This document shows, piece by piece, positions 23,401-34,847 of a stretch of DNA of 64,000 nucleotides. Numbering within the stretch: the first letter of the stretch is position 1; each line of letters starts with the position of its first letter. Position numbers and translations under genes: made by a program. The DNA lies in assembly GCA_019916065.1 (NCBI GenBank), contig CM034241.1, forward strand, positions 10,391,223-10,455,222, in the 5' to 3' direction. The notes below the pieces were generated by a model. It worked only from the letters and a program-made list of their open reading frames with translations. It was not told where the DNA came from and did not search any database. The DNA comes from Vitellaria paradoxa. Lineage: Eukaryota > Streptophyta > Magnoliopsida > Ericales > Sapotaceae.

Positions 23401-23529
23401 ATGTTATCTTAACTATGACACGGGCTCACTGGTTTACGTTGCGTTGCTATGATGATGGGTTGGTTATGTTAATGCATGTTGTGTGTGTTTATCACTCACC
23501 CCTCGGGTCACGAGATCTGGGGCATGATA
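20483..23529 (+). mobile_element. Element E: solo Gypsy LTR (3047 bp) inserted in D
   Basis: It starts TGTAATACCTCGGA and ends GATCTGGGGCATGATA, the LTR pattern of plant Gypsy elements with the final CA changed to TA. The flanks GGCTA (20478-20482) and GGCCA (23530-23534) differ by one base and fit a mutated target duplication. No internal region is present. It contains GGGCGCCC-type palindromes at 20660-20742 and 21534-21674 and a TATA-rich run at 20857-20878. Short frames in it are chance. Confidence 0.75.
20660..20742 (+). repeat. GC-rich palindrome repeats in LTR E, upstream cluster
   Basis: Near-copies of GAGCTTGGGCGCCCAAGG, about 40 bases apart, lie before the TATA-rich stretch. A second cluster follows at 21534-21674. 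GC content jumps relative to the surroundings. Confidence 0.7.
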
Positions 23530-24557
23530 GGCCATCATTGGATTATTTGAAAGACTGTATCATTTTCTTTTAAAATTTTTATCTTTGGAGCCAAGTTGAA
23601 GCCTTCAAAATAAAATAATCTATTAAAATAAATTTATTTCTTGGACCCACAGTTTTGACCTATTTTACCTTAGATATGTAGGAGCTAACCCTTGCATGCT
23701 ATGGGATGTCTTAGTAGTGTTTAGAGAGTTTAAAAAAAAAATTCCTTATAGATAGTTATTTGAAAAAAAAAAGAACAAAATACTCCAATGTTGGTGTTCA
23801 AGGAGTAGAAAGGAAAAAGTTAGGGGGAAGATCGTAGCACACTAGCACCCTAATCCTAAGGCATGCACTTTGAATTTCCATATCCATTGATTATTTAACC
23901 ACCAACCCCAAGCCCCGTTACAACCTAGCAAAGACCTAACGGACTTTAGGCGAAAAGCATTTTTAAGGACACTGATCCATTTCATGTGACAAATTGTAGT
24001 TTTCTTGTGTTTACATCAATATATTCCATCCATAAAGCTATGCATCACTCTGCACTTTGTTTGTTTACGTCATTCCTTGATTGGGGTTCATTGCAACTAT
24101 TTGAATTTGCACTCTTGCATGAACCATGAGAGTAACCCTTCTCGAGTGAATTTTTTTTGGAAAGTGAACATCCAGGTGAGATTTGAAGTCAAAACTACGG
24201 TCTTTGAGCATATAAGATAGGCCTGTTGATTGGATAATATGAACTTACATTTTGGACATTGCATGATCAATAGAAGAAGAGAGTCTCATTACATTAGGGG
24301 AATTTATGCAACATCTCAAGCTTAAGTCATTGATTTCACATTGAAGTTAGATCATGAATTATTGAACTGATTGCTTACCATCCCTTAAGCTAGTTTAGGA
24401 TTTTATCAGTAGATTCACTGCAAACCCTCACAAGACTTCACTCGTCTACTAGGGGAAACCTAGGAGTTTAAAAGGCTTGTTGCACGTTGCTAAGTGCAAC
24501 CGTGTTTCCAACGAAAAGAGAAATAGGATAATAGTTTAGTTTAATTCGAATAAAACC
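23530..24557 (+). mobile_element. Element D noncoding 3' internal region
   Basis: It resumes D after E. The stretches GAGCCAAGTTGAAGCCTTC (near 23589) and CCAACGAAAAGAGAAATAGG (near 24509) match the minus strand of element C's noncoding region. No coding frame is supported. Confidence 0.65.
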
Positions 24558-24593
24558 ATTGCTAGGGACTAGCAATACCTTAGTTGGGGGGTG
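24558..24593 (+). promoter_or_regulatory. Element D 3' PPT with upstream hairpin
   Basis: ATTGCTAG (24558-24565) pairs with CTAGCAAT (24569-24576) around GGA. Then comes a spacer ending in TAGTT, six G (24586-24591), TG, and the LTR start at 24594. This is the plus-strand primer site for the element. Confidence 0.75.
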
Positions 24594-26251
24594 TGATTAC
24601 GCTTGAAAAGTGTAATTACAAGTCCTTAATTTTCACATAAAATCATGCATTTTCTTAATTTATTTATGCATTTTGTTAATATTTCACTAATATGGATTAT
24701 TTTTCTTAATTGTAGTGAAAACGGTTCAATCAAAGCAATTGGGAGTGCTAAAGATGAAGAAAACGATGAAGGATAGCTCGTGGTGTACTTGTATGGAGTG
24801 GGTGTCTGGACACCTTCAAGACCACAGAATAAGAAGCTGAAGAAAATAGAGTCTGGAGCCTACGGCCGTTCGGACACCCCATTTGGGTGTCCAAACACCT
24901 GGGATACACGGGGAAAATTTGTTGCACTGTTTTTAGGGTTTTTGAGTTTTAGTATAAAAAGAACCCATGGGCAACCGCCATAGGGGGGAATTTTTTGAAC
25001 TTTCTTGAGAGGTTTTGATATTTTTTGAGAGATTTCTTTTCGTTTAGAGAGATGTTTTTGAAGATTTGCGCAACACTTTGTGGATTTGTTTCAGCTTTCA
25101 TGATTATTCGTTATTCTTTTCGTTCTTCGAAGTACGATACTTTTTTTTGCTTAAATTAATAAAATCTTTACTCGTAGTTAGTTTATATTCATTCTTTATT
25201 CTTGTTTCTTGATTCTTGTTTAATGTTTGAATCAATGTGTATGGATCTTGTCATGAACGTAGCGTAAAACCCTAGTTCTTGATCCAACGAATCAAGAAAA
25301 GGTGGTTTGCTATGAATTAAGGGATGTGCGTAGATCCTTTGCATGGATCGTAAAACCATGCGTAGTGATCTACGATTTTAAAATCATTTTTCTTTTGTTT
25401 CAAATATCTTCAAAAATGAAAACCTTTGACTATATTCTCCATAATCACTGGTGAAGGTTTTCGGTGACGATTGGGTAAAACTTTTGACCAAATTAAGAAT
25501 TGATTTCTTAAACAAATATGGTTTTGGTTGTTTGAAAAACATTCAAAAATAAGAGTTTTTGACTATATTCTCTGTAATCATTGGTAAAAACTCCTGAATA
25601 TAATTTTCTTAATAATTTTTGAACAAACCCTAATTTAGGTTTGAAACCGAATGTTTTCTTAGAAAATCTTTCTAGTTTTATTATCCGTAATGAAACATGA
25701 TTTTAAAACTGATTATCGGGCATTTTCAGAATTTTAATGAGAGTATTTTTTCCCAACCTATAGCTCTTTTGACGTGAACTATAGATTGTAGTTTTAACAC
25801 ATGCTGCAGTGAAGTAGTAAACTACCGAACTTGTGAAATTGGATCAAGAACCTCTAAATCTTGAATTCTTTAATCTATCTTGAATTTTATTTTTAAATTA
25901 ATTGCTTGTTTTCTTGAAATCTTGATTAGGTAGAGAACTTTCTTTAATTCTTGAATTCACATTTGAGCATTTTTAAAATTATAAAATATTTTTAATTTAA
26001 GAATTGTTTTCCTGGCAACTTTCTTTATTTAATTCTTGTTCAGGTTTAGTTAAGTTTCAAATTTACCACCTTTCGAATTTATGTAGAGAACTTTTACAAT
26101 TTCCTAGTATTTGAATTTTGAGCATTCTTGATAACGTAGAAACTAAACTTTTAGGTTCCCTATGGATTCGACCTTGGACTCACCGAGTTAAAACTACACC
26201 GCACACCCTTGCACTTGGGGGTTAATTAGACGCACATTCTAGAAGCGGTCA
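24594..26251 (+). mobile_element. Element D 3' LTR (1658 bp)
   Basis: It starts TGATTACGCTTGAAAAG and ends AGAAGCGGTCA. Both termini resemble those of element C's LTR (TGATTGCACTTG and GCGGTCA on the minus strand). It has a TATA box TATAAAAA at 24953-24960 and, upstream of it, palindromic GGTGTCC/GGACACC-type motifs at 24795-24905. Near the end, sequence from about 26155 matches the C LTR end (ATTCGACC, CACCGCACACCCTTGC). Confidence 0.85.
24795..24905 (+). repeat. GC-rich inverted motifs upstream of the D LTR TATA box
   Basis: GTGTCTGGACACC, CGGCCG, TTCGGACACC and GGGTGTCC occur within 110 bases. The placement equals the GGTCCGGACC cluster of element C's LTR. Confidence 0.6.
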
Positions 26252-27526
26252 TTTTACACTTTTAAAAATTCTAAGGTCTAAATGTGCAAAAACAGTCTTG
26301 AATTCAGTTTGTTCAGAAGATACAGTTTTACACGTGCTCAGTATTTTGAGCATACCTTTTGACTCACAAATCGGATTGATGCAAATCTTTTTGGGTTGGA
26401 AAGCAAACTTAAAGGGCTACAACTTTTATGTTTTAGCTGAAGCCTAATTCCACCATTTTAGGGTTCAAGAACACATCAGAATTTACAAACAGAGAGCTGT
26501 CAGCATGCTGGGCTATATCAGTCAAAGTTTCGGCTTCCCTACCCCCAATATATGGGTATTATTTTTTTATCACAATCAAATTTCATACTTTAAACCCAGA
26601 AAATGCTTTAGCTTCAAAATTGAAGGCATCAAATATATTTTAGGACGTTCGTCATCCTACCTTAATGATGATATTGGTGACCAAACCTGTGAAGGGAAAA
26701 AGAATTGAGCTTTGAACACCACCCAATTAGAAAATTCCAAGTCTTTCTTCTTCCTCCAAGCAACACCTAATCTCTAACCACACTAAATAATGATTTTTTT
26801 TCTCTGTTATTTTTTTTCTTTTTGAAGGCACACCAATTTATAGGAAGTCATGGGAGTGTAGAGAAAGTGTAGGTAGATAAAAACAACCTCCACTTCCTAG
26901 ACTTGAAAGCCACTAAAGTAGGATTATGCATTAGGTAGTATAATCCACATAATCTAGCTTTGCCTTTTTGACTATCTAACCACATAATTTAAGAGAGGTA
27001 TTGGAGGATGGATGAAGATGAGTGGCATGATCTGGGAATCATGCTTTGCTTTATTGACTAATAAACCAAATAATTTAAAAGAGGTATTAGGGGAAGTGTA
27101 TGGAGGTGGCATGATCTGGGAATCATGCTATCTTTTTGACTAATTAAACAAAATGCTAAATCATACTTGCTAAATTATTTGAAAGAAAGGTTTAAAGTCA
27201 TCAATGTAGGGTCTTCTTTTTGACTAATAAACTAAATAATTTGAGAGATGTGAGAGATGTATGGAAGAAAAGATGGATAGAAAATGAAGTTTGCCGGGAA
27301 ATGATTTAGAGCTACTATTCATGAGTCAACTCAGTGAGTAATAAAGTGAGTTGAAGTGAGTTGAGGTGAGTCAAAGGAAAGGGTTGACCCATAGGTTAAT
27401 GGGCTTAGGTTGACCCATGAGTTAATGGGCTTGGGTTGAACCAATTAGGTAATTGGGCTAGGAATTGTTTGGATAAAAGTTTAGAAATTCTACATTAAAC
27501 TCTCACATAGGGTGAAATTAATTCCG
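26252..27526 (-). mobile_element. R-family LTR fragment next to element D
   Basis: It aligns with 11059-12310 of B's 3' LTR and contains an extra 26-base repetition of the TTGACCCAT...GGGCTT motif near 27385-27435. It ends abruptly at about 27526, where the next fragment restarts at an earlier point of the LTR. It is probably from a different R copy than B's own LTR. Confidence 0.8.
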
Positions 27527-29462
27527 AAAACAATGCCTAAAAGAATCAATTAAAATAAATCAAATTTATTTAAAGAAGACCAAATGAGGAAAGAATAAGT
27601 CCATTGTTTCATTTGGGCATTTTTATCAAATACTTGGTTCTACTTTGACCATTTTAGTTTGAATAACTCATCCAACTATCTATGATGAAATTGATTGTCT
27701 AAGTCAGTTATCATAAATAAATGATACATAATATCTAGTTTAAAATAATTTAATATCAATTGGAAAATAACTAACTAGCATCAACTTAACAGTCCACTTC
27801 AGTATTATATCAAATAGTATAAGTGTTTTATTATATCAGGTCTTGTGAATAAAATTACACATCAATAGAATTTATTAACATGATAATAATTAACAGAAGG
27901 AAATTAGAAATTTAAATAAATCTTTAAATATAATATTCTAAAAAAACTCTAAACAAGCATCAATTAAAGGCTAAGCAGAGACAGCAGCTTAAAAGAAAAT
28001 TCATATAAAATAGAGCGGAACTCCAATATCTATAAACTTTATATCTGTAGAAACTAGACTTTAAAACCTACAACTTTCATGTTTTACACTTTTAAAAATT
28101 CTATGGTCTAAATGTGCAATAACAGACTTGAATTCAGTTTGTTTAGAAGATACAATTTTACACGTGCTCAGTATTTTGAGCATAACTTTTGACTCACAAA
28201 TTGGATTGATGCAAATCTTTTTGGGTTGGAAAGCAAACTTAAAGGGTTACAACTTTTATGTTTTTGCTGAAGCCTAATTCCACCATTTTAGGGGTCAAGA
28301 ACACATCAGAATTTACAAACAGAGAGCTGTCAGCATGCTGGGCTACATCAGTCAAAGTTTCGATTTCGCTACCCCCAATATACGGGTATTATTTTTTTAT
28401 CACAATCAAATTTCATACTTTAAACCCAGAAAATGATTTAGCTTCAAAATTGAAGGCATCAAATATATTTTAGGAGGTTCGTCATCTTACCTCAATGAAG
28501 ATATTGGTGACCAAGCCTGTGAAGGAAAAAGGAGTTGAACTTTGAACACCACCCAATTACAAAATTCTAAGCCTTTCTTCTTCCTCCAAGAAACACCTAA
28601 TCTCTAACCACACTAAATAATGATTTTTTTTTCTTACTTATTTTTTTTCTCTTTGAAGGCACTCCAATTTTTAGGAAGTCATGGGAGTGTAGAGAAAGTG
28701 TAGGTAGAGAAAAACAACCTCCACTTCCTAGACTTGAAAGCCACTAAAGTAGGATTATGCAGTAGGTAGTATAATCCAAATAATCTAGCTTTGCCTTTTT
28801 GATTTTCTAACCATATAATTTAAGCGAGGTATTGGAGGATGGATGAAGATGGGTGGCATGATCCAGAAATCATGCTTTGCTTTATTGACTAATAAATCAA
28901 ATAATTTAAAAGAGGTATTGGGGGAGGTGTATGGAGGTGGCATGATCCGAGAATCATGCTAGCTTTTTGACTAATTAAACATAATGCTAAATCATGCTTG
29001 CTAAATTATTTGAAAGAAAGCTTTAAAGTCATCAATGTAGGGTCTTCTTTTTGACTAATAAACTAAATAATTTGAGAGATGTGAGAGATGTATGGAAGAA
29101 AGGATGGATAGAAAATGAAGTTTGTCGGGAAATGATTTAGAGTTACTATTCATGAGTCAACTCAATGAGTGATAAAGTGAGTTGAAGTGAGTTAAGGTGA
29201 GTCAAAGGAAACGGTTGACCCATGGGTTAATGGGCTTGGGTTGAACCAATTAGGTAATTGGGCTAGGAATTTTTTGGATAAAAGTTTAGAAATTCTACAT
29301 TAAACTCTCTCATAGGGTGAAATTAATTCCAAAAATCTTTCTAACTAATTTTATCATTCCAAAAATTTTTAAATGCTCAATTTCCTAGATTTTTACTATA
29401 ATAAATATCACCACCACACTTAAGCAAATTAATTAATAGAAAAAAAAATTCAGGTTATTACA
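27527..29462 (-). mobile_element. Outer half of element B 5' LTR
   Basis: It matches 10503-12438 of B's 3' LTR with about 2 percent difference by eye. It ends TTATTACA at 29462, followed by the target duplication CTCGA. It lacks the other half of the LTR. Confidence 0.85.
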
Positions 29463-29467
29463 CTCGA

Positions 29468-30680
29468 CCCATCTTCTCTGCCTCATATTTCTACCCATAG
29501 AGATAGTGCCTCTAGCTCTTGAGTGCAAAGATAACTGCTGTCAACTTAAGATCGTGCACCGAGTAATTCTTCTCATGAGTCTTTAGCTGCCGAGACCCGT
29601 AAGCTACTACTTTACTTCTTGCATTAAGACACAGCGTAAACCTTCTTTGGAAGCGTCACAATAAATTGAATACCCCAAACCCTTTTCTGGAATTACAAGC
29701 ACTGGAGCAGAAGTCAATCTTTTCTTCAATTCTTATAATGAATGCTTGCAAGTTTCATCCCATACAAATTTGACCCCTTTCTGAGTTAATCTCGTCATTG
29801 GCCCAGCTAGTCGTGAAAAATCTAACACAAACCTCCGATAATATCCTGCCAACACCAGGAAGCTACGAATTTCAAACATAGTTGTTGGCCTTGGCCAGTC
29901 TATAACTACATTAATCTTTGAAGAGTCTACTGCAATACCCTCAGCAAATACCATATGTCCGAGAAATTTCACCTCTCGAAGCCAGAATTCACACTTATTG
30001 AGCTTAGCATATAGCTGGTTATCCTTCAAGGTCTAAAGCACAATCCATAAATGCCTCTCATACTCTTCCTCTGATTGTGAGTAGACTAATATGCCATCAA
30101 TGAAGACAACCACAAACTGATCCAAATATTTACTAAATATCCGATTCATTAGATCCATGAACATTGCTGGTGCATTTGTCAACCCAAATGGCATAATGAG
30201 GAACTCATAATGGCCGTATCGAGTCCTAAATGCTGTCTTGGGGATATCCTCTGCTCGCACCCTTAACTGGTGATAACCTGACCTTAAATCGATCTTCGAA
30301 AAGAGCATCGACCCCTTCAGCTGATCAAATAGGTCATCAATCCTCAGCAAGGGATACCGATTCTTGATGGTGACTTTGTTCAGTCTTCTATAGTCAATGC
30401 ACATCCTAAGAGTACCATCTTTCTTTGCTGCAAATAGTGCTGGTGCACCCCACGGAGATGTGCTAGGTCGGATAAATCCTTTTGAGGTCAAATCCTAAAT
30501 CCGAATCTTCAACTCGGCTAGTTTTGCAGGTGCTAACCAATAAGGCGCAATAGACATTAGCTCAGTCCTTGGAACCAAATCAATTGTAAACTCCACTTCT
30601 TTTTCTGGTAGTAACCCAAACAAGTCTTCTGGGAATACCCCTAGAAACTCACAAACTACCCGTGGCATCTCAACCACATG
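29468..30680 (-). pseudogene. Element A reverse transcriptase and start of RNase H
   Basis: RT begins before 30677 (VCEFLGVFPEDL, LLPEKEVEFTIDL). It continues with [46 protein letters not shown] and [12 protein letters not shown] (30033-30491). The catalytic box reads [10 protein letters not shown]: the second Asp is Gly (codon 30093-30095, GAC to GGC), so polymerase activity should be lost. The thumb/connection follows at 29733-30029 ([22 protein letters not shown]) and RNase H from about 29700 down to 29463, where element B cuts it. Several stops are present. The rest of RNase H and integrase are at 6918-8555. Confidence 0.92.
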
Positions 30681-30862
30681 CTACTCCCCATCTTCCACTG
30701 TTAAACAGGTAAACAAACTACAAAGGTCCACTCGTCCTTGCCCATCTAGAGAAGGCAAAGTCTAAAGACTGTAGCGGTCTCCTGTAAACTTTATCACTCC
30801 CTCCTCAGGATTGTGCAAGGTCACACGTCTCTTAGAACAATCAATGAATGCTCGGTATGCAA

Positions 30863-31162
30863 TCAACCAATCCATCCCAATATCACATCAAAACTATCCA
30901 TTTTTAGCATAATAAAATCATGCGAGAACTGATAATAGTTTGCTAAGGTTTCTATCCTTGTTGCTATCACACAACCCTGACAAACTGTATCCAACTGAGA
31001 GTATCCCCTGATTGGGGTTTCAACATGCAAAGGTGGTGACAAGTATTTGACAAATAATTTAAGTGCAGACACACAATTCTCAAATATGAATGAATGCAAA
31101 GCTCCTGTATCTACCAAGACAGTAACATGTGAGGAGAAAACTATAAATGTACCTCTAGCCAT
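30863..31162 (-). pseudogene. Element A aspartic protease
   Basis: The frame begins near MARGTFIVFSSHVTV and shows the active-site segment LVDTGALHSFI with an intact D-T-G, ending FDVILGW-like before a frame change. It is the retropepsin of the Gag-Pol polyprotein, lying between the gag zinc knuckles and RT. Downstream linker sequence (30680-30863) is degraded. Confidence 0.85.
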
Positions 31163-31199
31163 AATAGACTCAACAGGTCCATCAGTCGGTGCTATGGTA

Positions 31200-32619
31200 A
31201 ATACCCTCCCCTGAGTAGGAGCTATTGGTCGCCTTTGGCCCCTCTGCCCCTACTGTGGACCACCCTGAGCTGTCCTCTGCAAACTTTGGGCAGTACCATG
31301 TTGTTCCTGCCAGAACTAATTTTGGAAAGACCATGATACTGCTGGCCTGTTACTCTGAACTGACTGTGCCAGTTGTTGGAATCTTGTTGCACTTTTACCC
31401 TAAGGGTAGTTTCTAGAGATATGGCCCTGTTACCCACAAGAGTCACACGTCAGCAGTCCCGAACTCTGCTCAAATCATAACTCAAAACGATGCTCATTTT
31501 TGACCGGTGCACTCCCCAATGGGCAATGATACTTTTTATGCCCTGGTTGATTACAAATATAGCACACAATCAGCCCTTGAGATTATACCCTGCTACCTAT
31601 CTAAGTAGGAGCCACGCTCCTCTGCTGGAAACGTTATGGCTGGGAATCACTGGGTCCTTCCCTGTTCCTTTTCTTGTGCTCGCTATTTGACTGAGGAGCA
31701 ATACTCTTACTCGGTTTGTTTTCATTCATCATCCTGACATCATTCAAGTCCTTCTTAATGGTCATAGCCTGATCAGTCAAGATCTTGTAATCATCCAACC
31801 CTAGTGGGACAACTTTGCTCCTAATGCGTACTCGTAGACCCCTCTCAAACCGTCTGCACCTGTATCTCTCTGTGGATACCAGTTCTGGAGCATAAGTGGA
31901 AAGAGAAGCAAACCGACGCTCAGACTCCAACATTGTCATGTTTCCCTGAGTCAAGGCTATAAACTCGTCCCTCTTGGCATCCCTGAGAGCGATAGGGAGA
32001 AAGTGCTCATGAAATAACTCCTTGAATCTCTCCCAAGTCAAAGATGCCACATCTTGTGAACCCTCTATAGAGCTCCACCACATAGCAGCATCACCAGTGA
32101 ATTGAAAAGTGACGAGGGAAATGCTAATCTAAATATCTGTGATCTGAAGAACCTTGAGAATTTTCTCGCATTGGCTAAGCAAATCCTCTACAACATTGGA
32201 GTCTGGCACTCCATCATAACTAGGAGGCTTCATCCTCCTAAAGTGCTCCAAAGAACCCACTGGCTGACTAGAAGCTGGTGGAGGTCCTATTCGTGCTCCA
32301 CCTCCTGCTAATACTGCCATAGCCGCCGCTATCTGCTGCACAAAAAGTAACAGGATCAAATGTTTCTAGTGTTCGAACTGAAGGCTATCCGAACTGTACT
32401 TCCTCTTGCTGTGGCACTGGAGCCACACCTAGCAGAACCTCAAACCCTGTACCTGCATTAGACCCCTGCTCACGAGTCAATTCTAGATGTACCCCCTCAA
32501 TTGGGGTACCACGGCCTAAACCAGCCTAAACTCCCATGGCCACGACTAGCTTGAACCCCTCGACCATTAGGTCGGCCACGTCCTCTGCCCCTAGCCACTG
32601 GCACAACTCTCGGTGCCAT
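31200..32619 (-). pseudogene. Element A gag
   Basis: The ATG at 32617-32619 opens MAPRVVPVARGRGRGRPNG, the arginine/glycine-rich start common in these elements. After stops, the gag domain runs 31634-32359: RMKPPSYDGVPDSNVVED, ERFKELFHEHFLPIALRDAKR and FERGLRVRIRSKVVPLGL. Two CCHC zinc knuckles follow. The first (31521-31565, CYICNQPGHKKYHC) is intact. The second (about 31400-31450) has a stop inside it and its last Cys changed to Tyr. Gag would package element RNA. Multiple stops make it inactive. Confidence 0.88.
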
Positions 32620-32766
32620 CGAGCTGGAAACAAGGAAAAACAAAATTTAGAGTTTGAAATTTTAAGGCCTCAAAAATTAAATCAACATAACACATTTCAT
32701 AACATGATCCCAAAACCATAAAAAAGAAAAAAAACTTCCCAGAGTCCCTAGGTATTCCTAAACCTA

Positions 32767-32779
32767 GGCTCTGATACCA
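32767..32779 (-). other. Element A primer-binding site (initiator tRNA-Met)
   Basis: The minus strand reads TGGTATCAGAGCC, the exact complement expected for the 3' end of plant initiator tRNA-Met. It lies three bases from the LTR edge at 32783. Confidence 0.9.
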
Positions 32780-32782
32780 AGC

Positions 32783-33535
32783 TGTCACACGCCGAAATCC
32801 ACGACCGGGGACGTGGGAACGAAACCCAAAAAAATAAATATCAAATCGTGAAAAATTTACCATATTAGAGCGGAAGCTAATTAAAGTAAGTATTTATTCA
32901 ATTTCTTAAATATTCAAAATACCTTTAAAATGTCCTAAAAATGGGCTACAAAACCATGCCACAAATATGGGCCCAAATCAATACTCCATTACCTTAAAAT
33001 TTAACTATTGAAATGCAAAATAAAACAAATCATCTAACTATAACAATCCAAGACGGCTAGCTAACCCATTAGTCCATCACGAGCATCAACCCCTACATTA
33101 CCAACTGTAGTAGGTGGTGAGCACTAAATTCCACGTGTGCTTAGAAAGTGTTTATAAAATATAATTTTTTAATCATGCAAAGCTATTAACACTAATCAAT
33201 AAGAATAAAATTTAAAATCTTAAAATTTTCAAAATATTCATATTTAATCATTTCATTCAAATAATAAAGTTACTCAGCTATGATACCGCAGTCTCATGCT
33301 AGAAATAAATCATTTCAGATCATTCACATCACTACACATTAATATCATACTATGGGTCAGGTACTCTGCAAATTTATTCTGCGGCCTCAGAACTAAACCT
33401 AAAATAAATCCCCAGGCCTAAGTCGTGGGGTACAACTAGTCCCGCAGTCTTAGATGTACTCATCACATCCCTAAACCTCAGTCATGGGGTATAATTGGTC
33501 CCGCAGTCCCAAATGTACTCATTTGCCTTAGTATG
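32783..33535 (-). mobile_element. Element A 5' LTR, inner part (interrupted by C)
   Basis: It matches 4024-4780 of the 3' LTR, with about a tenth of positions differing by eye. It is interrupted at 33535 by element C and resumes at 42125. The last five bases, GTATG, are the target duplication of C. Confidence 0.9.
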
Positions 33536-34056
33536 TGACCGCTTATGAATAGTGCAGTGCTAATTAACCCCCAAGTGCAAGGGTGTGCGGTGTAGTTTTA
33601 ATCTCGGTGAGTCCGAGGTCGAATCCACAGGGAGCCTATATGTTTCAGTTTCTAAGTTCAAATATGAATTTTAGGTTTAAATGTGAATTGAGATATCAAT
33701 TGAATTAAATTGGATTTAAGAGAATTGCAAATTGAAGGATTAAACAAGAAACAAACTAATTAAAGGGATATTTAAACTAGAATGCAAACTACTTTGAAAT
33801 AACTTAGCAATTTAAAGTTACTGAACTTAAATGTAAAGAGAATTGAATATTTTCAAATTAAAAGCTATTCTAATTTAGAACTTGCAATGCAATCAATTCA
33901 AACAAAAGTGATTTAACTTAAGACATTAATATTTAAAAGAGTTCTTGATTCAACTTTCACAATTCCAGGTAATTCGTTATTTTGCCAAGGGATGATTTAA
34001 AATACAATCTATAGTTCACGTCAAAGGATCTATAGATTGGGAAATATTTTCAATAC

Positions 34057-34284
34057 ATTCCAAAATTTCTCGATACACAGTTTTAAACTCACGTTTCATT
34101 ATGGAAAATAAAACTGGAAATATTTTATGATAAAAACATTCGAGTTCAAATCTGATTTAGGAGTGAATAGATTCCAAAATTTCTCGATACACAGTTTTAA
34201 ACTCACGTTTCATTATGGAAAATAAAACTGGAAATATTTTATGATAAAAACATTCGAGTTAAAAAGTTTTCTAAACAAACAAAT
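34057..34284 (-). repeat. 114-bp direct duplication inside the C LTR
   Basis: ATTCCAAAATTTCTCGATAC occurs at 34057 and again at 34171. Nearly the whole unit is repeated, up to CATTCGAGTT. The other LTR has the same duplication at about 40497 and 40612, so it predates this insertion. Confidence 0.85.
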
Positions 34285-34847
34285 CAGATTTGAAAATTGT
34301 AGATCACTTCACATAGGTTTTCAAAACCCATGCGAAGGATCTACGTTCATCCCTCAACTTATAACGAATCACCCTTCATTGATTCAGTGAATCAAGAACT
34401 AGGGTTTCTACTCTAGCATGATTTTAAACGAAACAAAAGCATTAATTGAAACGTAAACATTCAACACAAACATGCTTTAAAGATTTAAGAAAGCGACTAA
34501 AACAATCTTATTGAATATAAAATTAATCAAACAATGTTTAAACACGAATGTAGATTGGAAACGAAATATTAACTTACGTAAAAACAAACTTCAAAATTAA
34601 AACCTGAATTGCAATAGCTGAGACGAATGTCTTTAACACTTCAAAAACTTGTAGAAACATTTACGAACATTCAATAACCAATCTCCAAACTCTAAAAAAA
34701 ATAATGAAAAATAATCTAAAACAAAACCCTAAAGAAGCAGAAGAAGAAGTATTCTGTCCCTCCCTAATCGGCTGCAAAGTGGGGTATTTATAAGCAAACC
34801 CAAAAACCCTAATGTGTAAAGAACGGATCAATGTTTTCCCGCACATG

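Larger units (their letters stand above)
17231..26251 (+). mobile_element. Element D: non-autonomous Athila/Tat-like element, 5' end missing, holding solo LTR E
   Basis: On the plus strand D has a gag-like pseudogene, a second acidic ORF relic, a hairpin plus G-run, a long noncoding part (split by E), a second hairpin plus PPT, and a 3' LTR. The same order and motifs occur in element C. No 5' LTR or PBS is visible, and the join with B's LTR at about 17230 looks like a deletion junction. No pol coding is present. Confidence 0.7.
8556..29462 (-). mobile_element. Element B: Ty3/Gypsy chromovirus inserted in element A
   Basis: The target duplication CTCGA lies at 8551-8555 and 29463-29467. Removing B leaves A's RNase H frame continuous. 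On the minus strand B has a rearranged 5' LTR, PBS, gag, protease, RT, RNase H, integrase, chromodomain relic, PPT and a complete 3.9-kb 3' LTR of family R. Its 5' LTR region has been enlarged by element D and by a partial LTR duplication. Where the two LTRs can be compared (10505-11000 against 27529-28020) they differ by about 2 percent by eye. Confidence 0.9.

Noticed and set aside
20483..23529. Genes in the short frames inside LTR E
   Set aside because: Frames arise from the GC-rich palindromes and have no domain; the segment has clear LTR ends.
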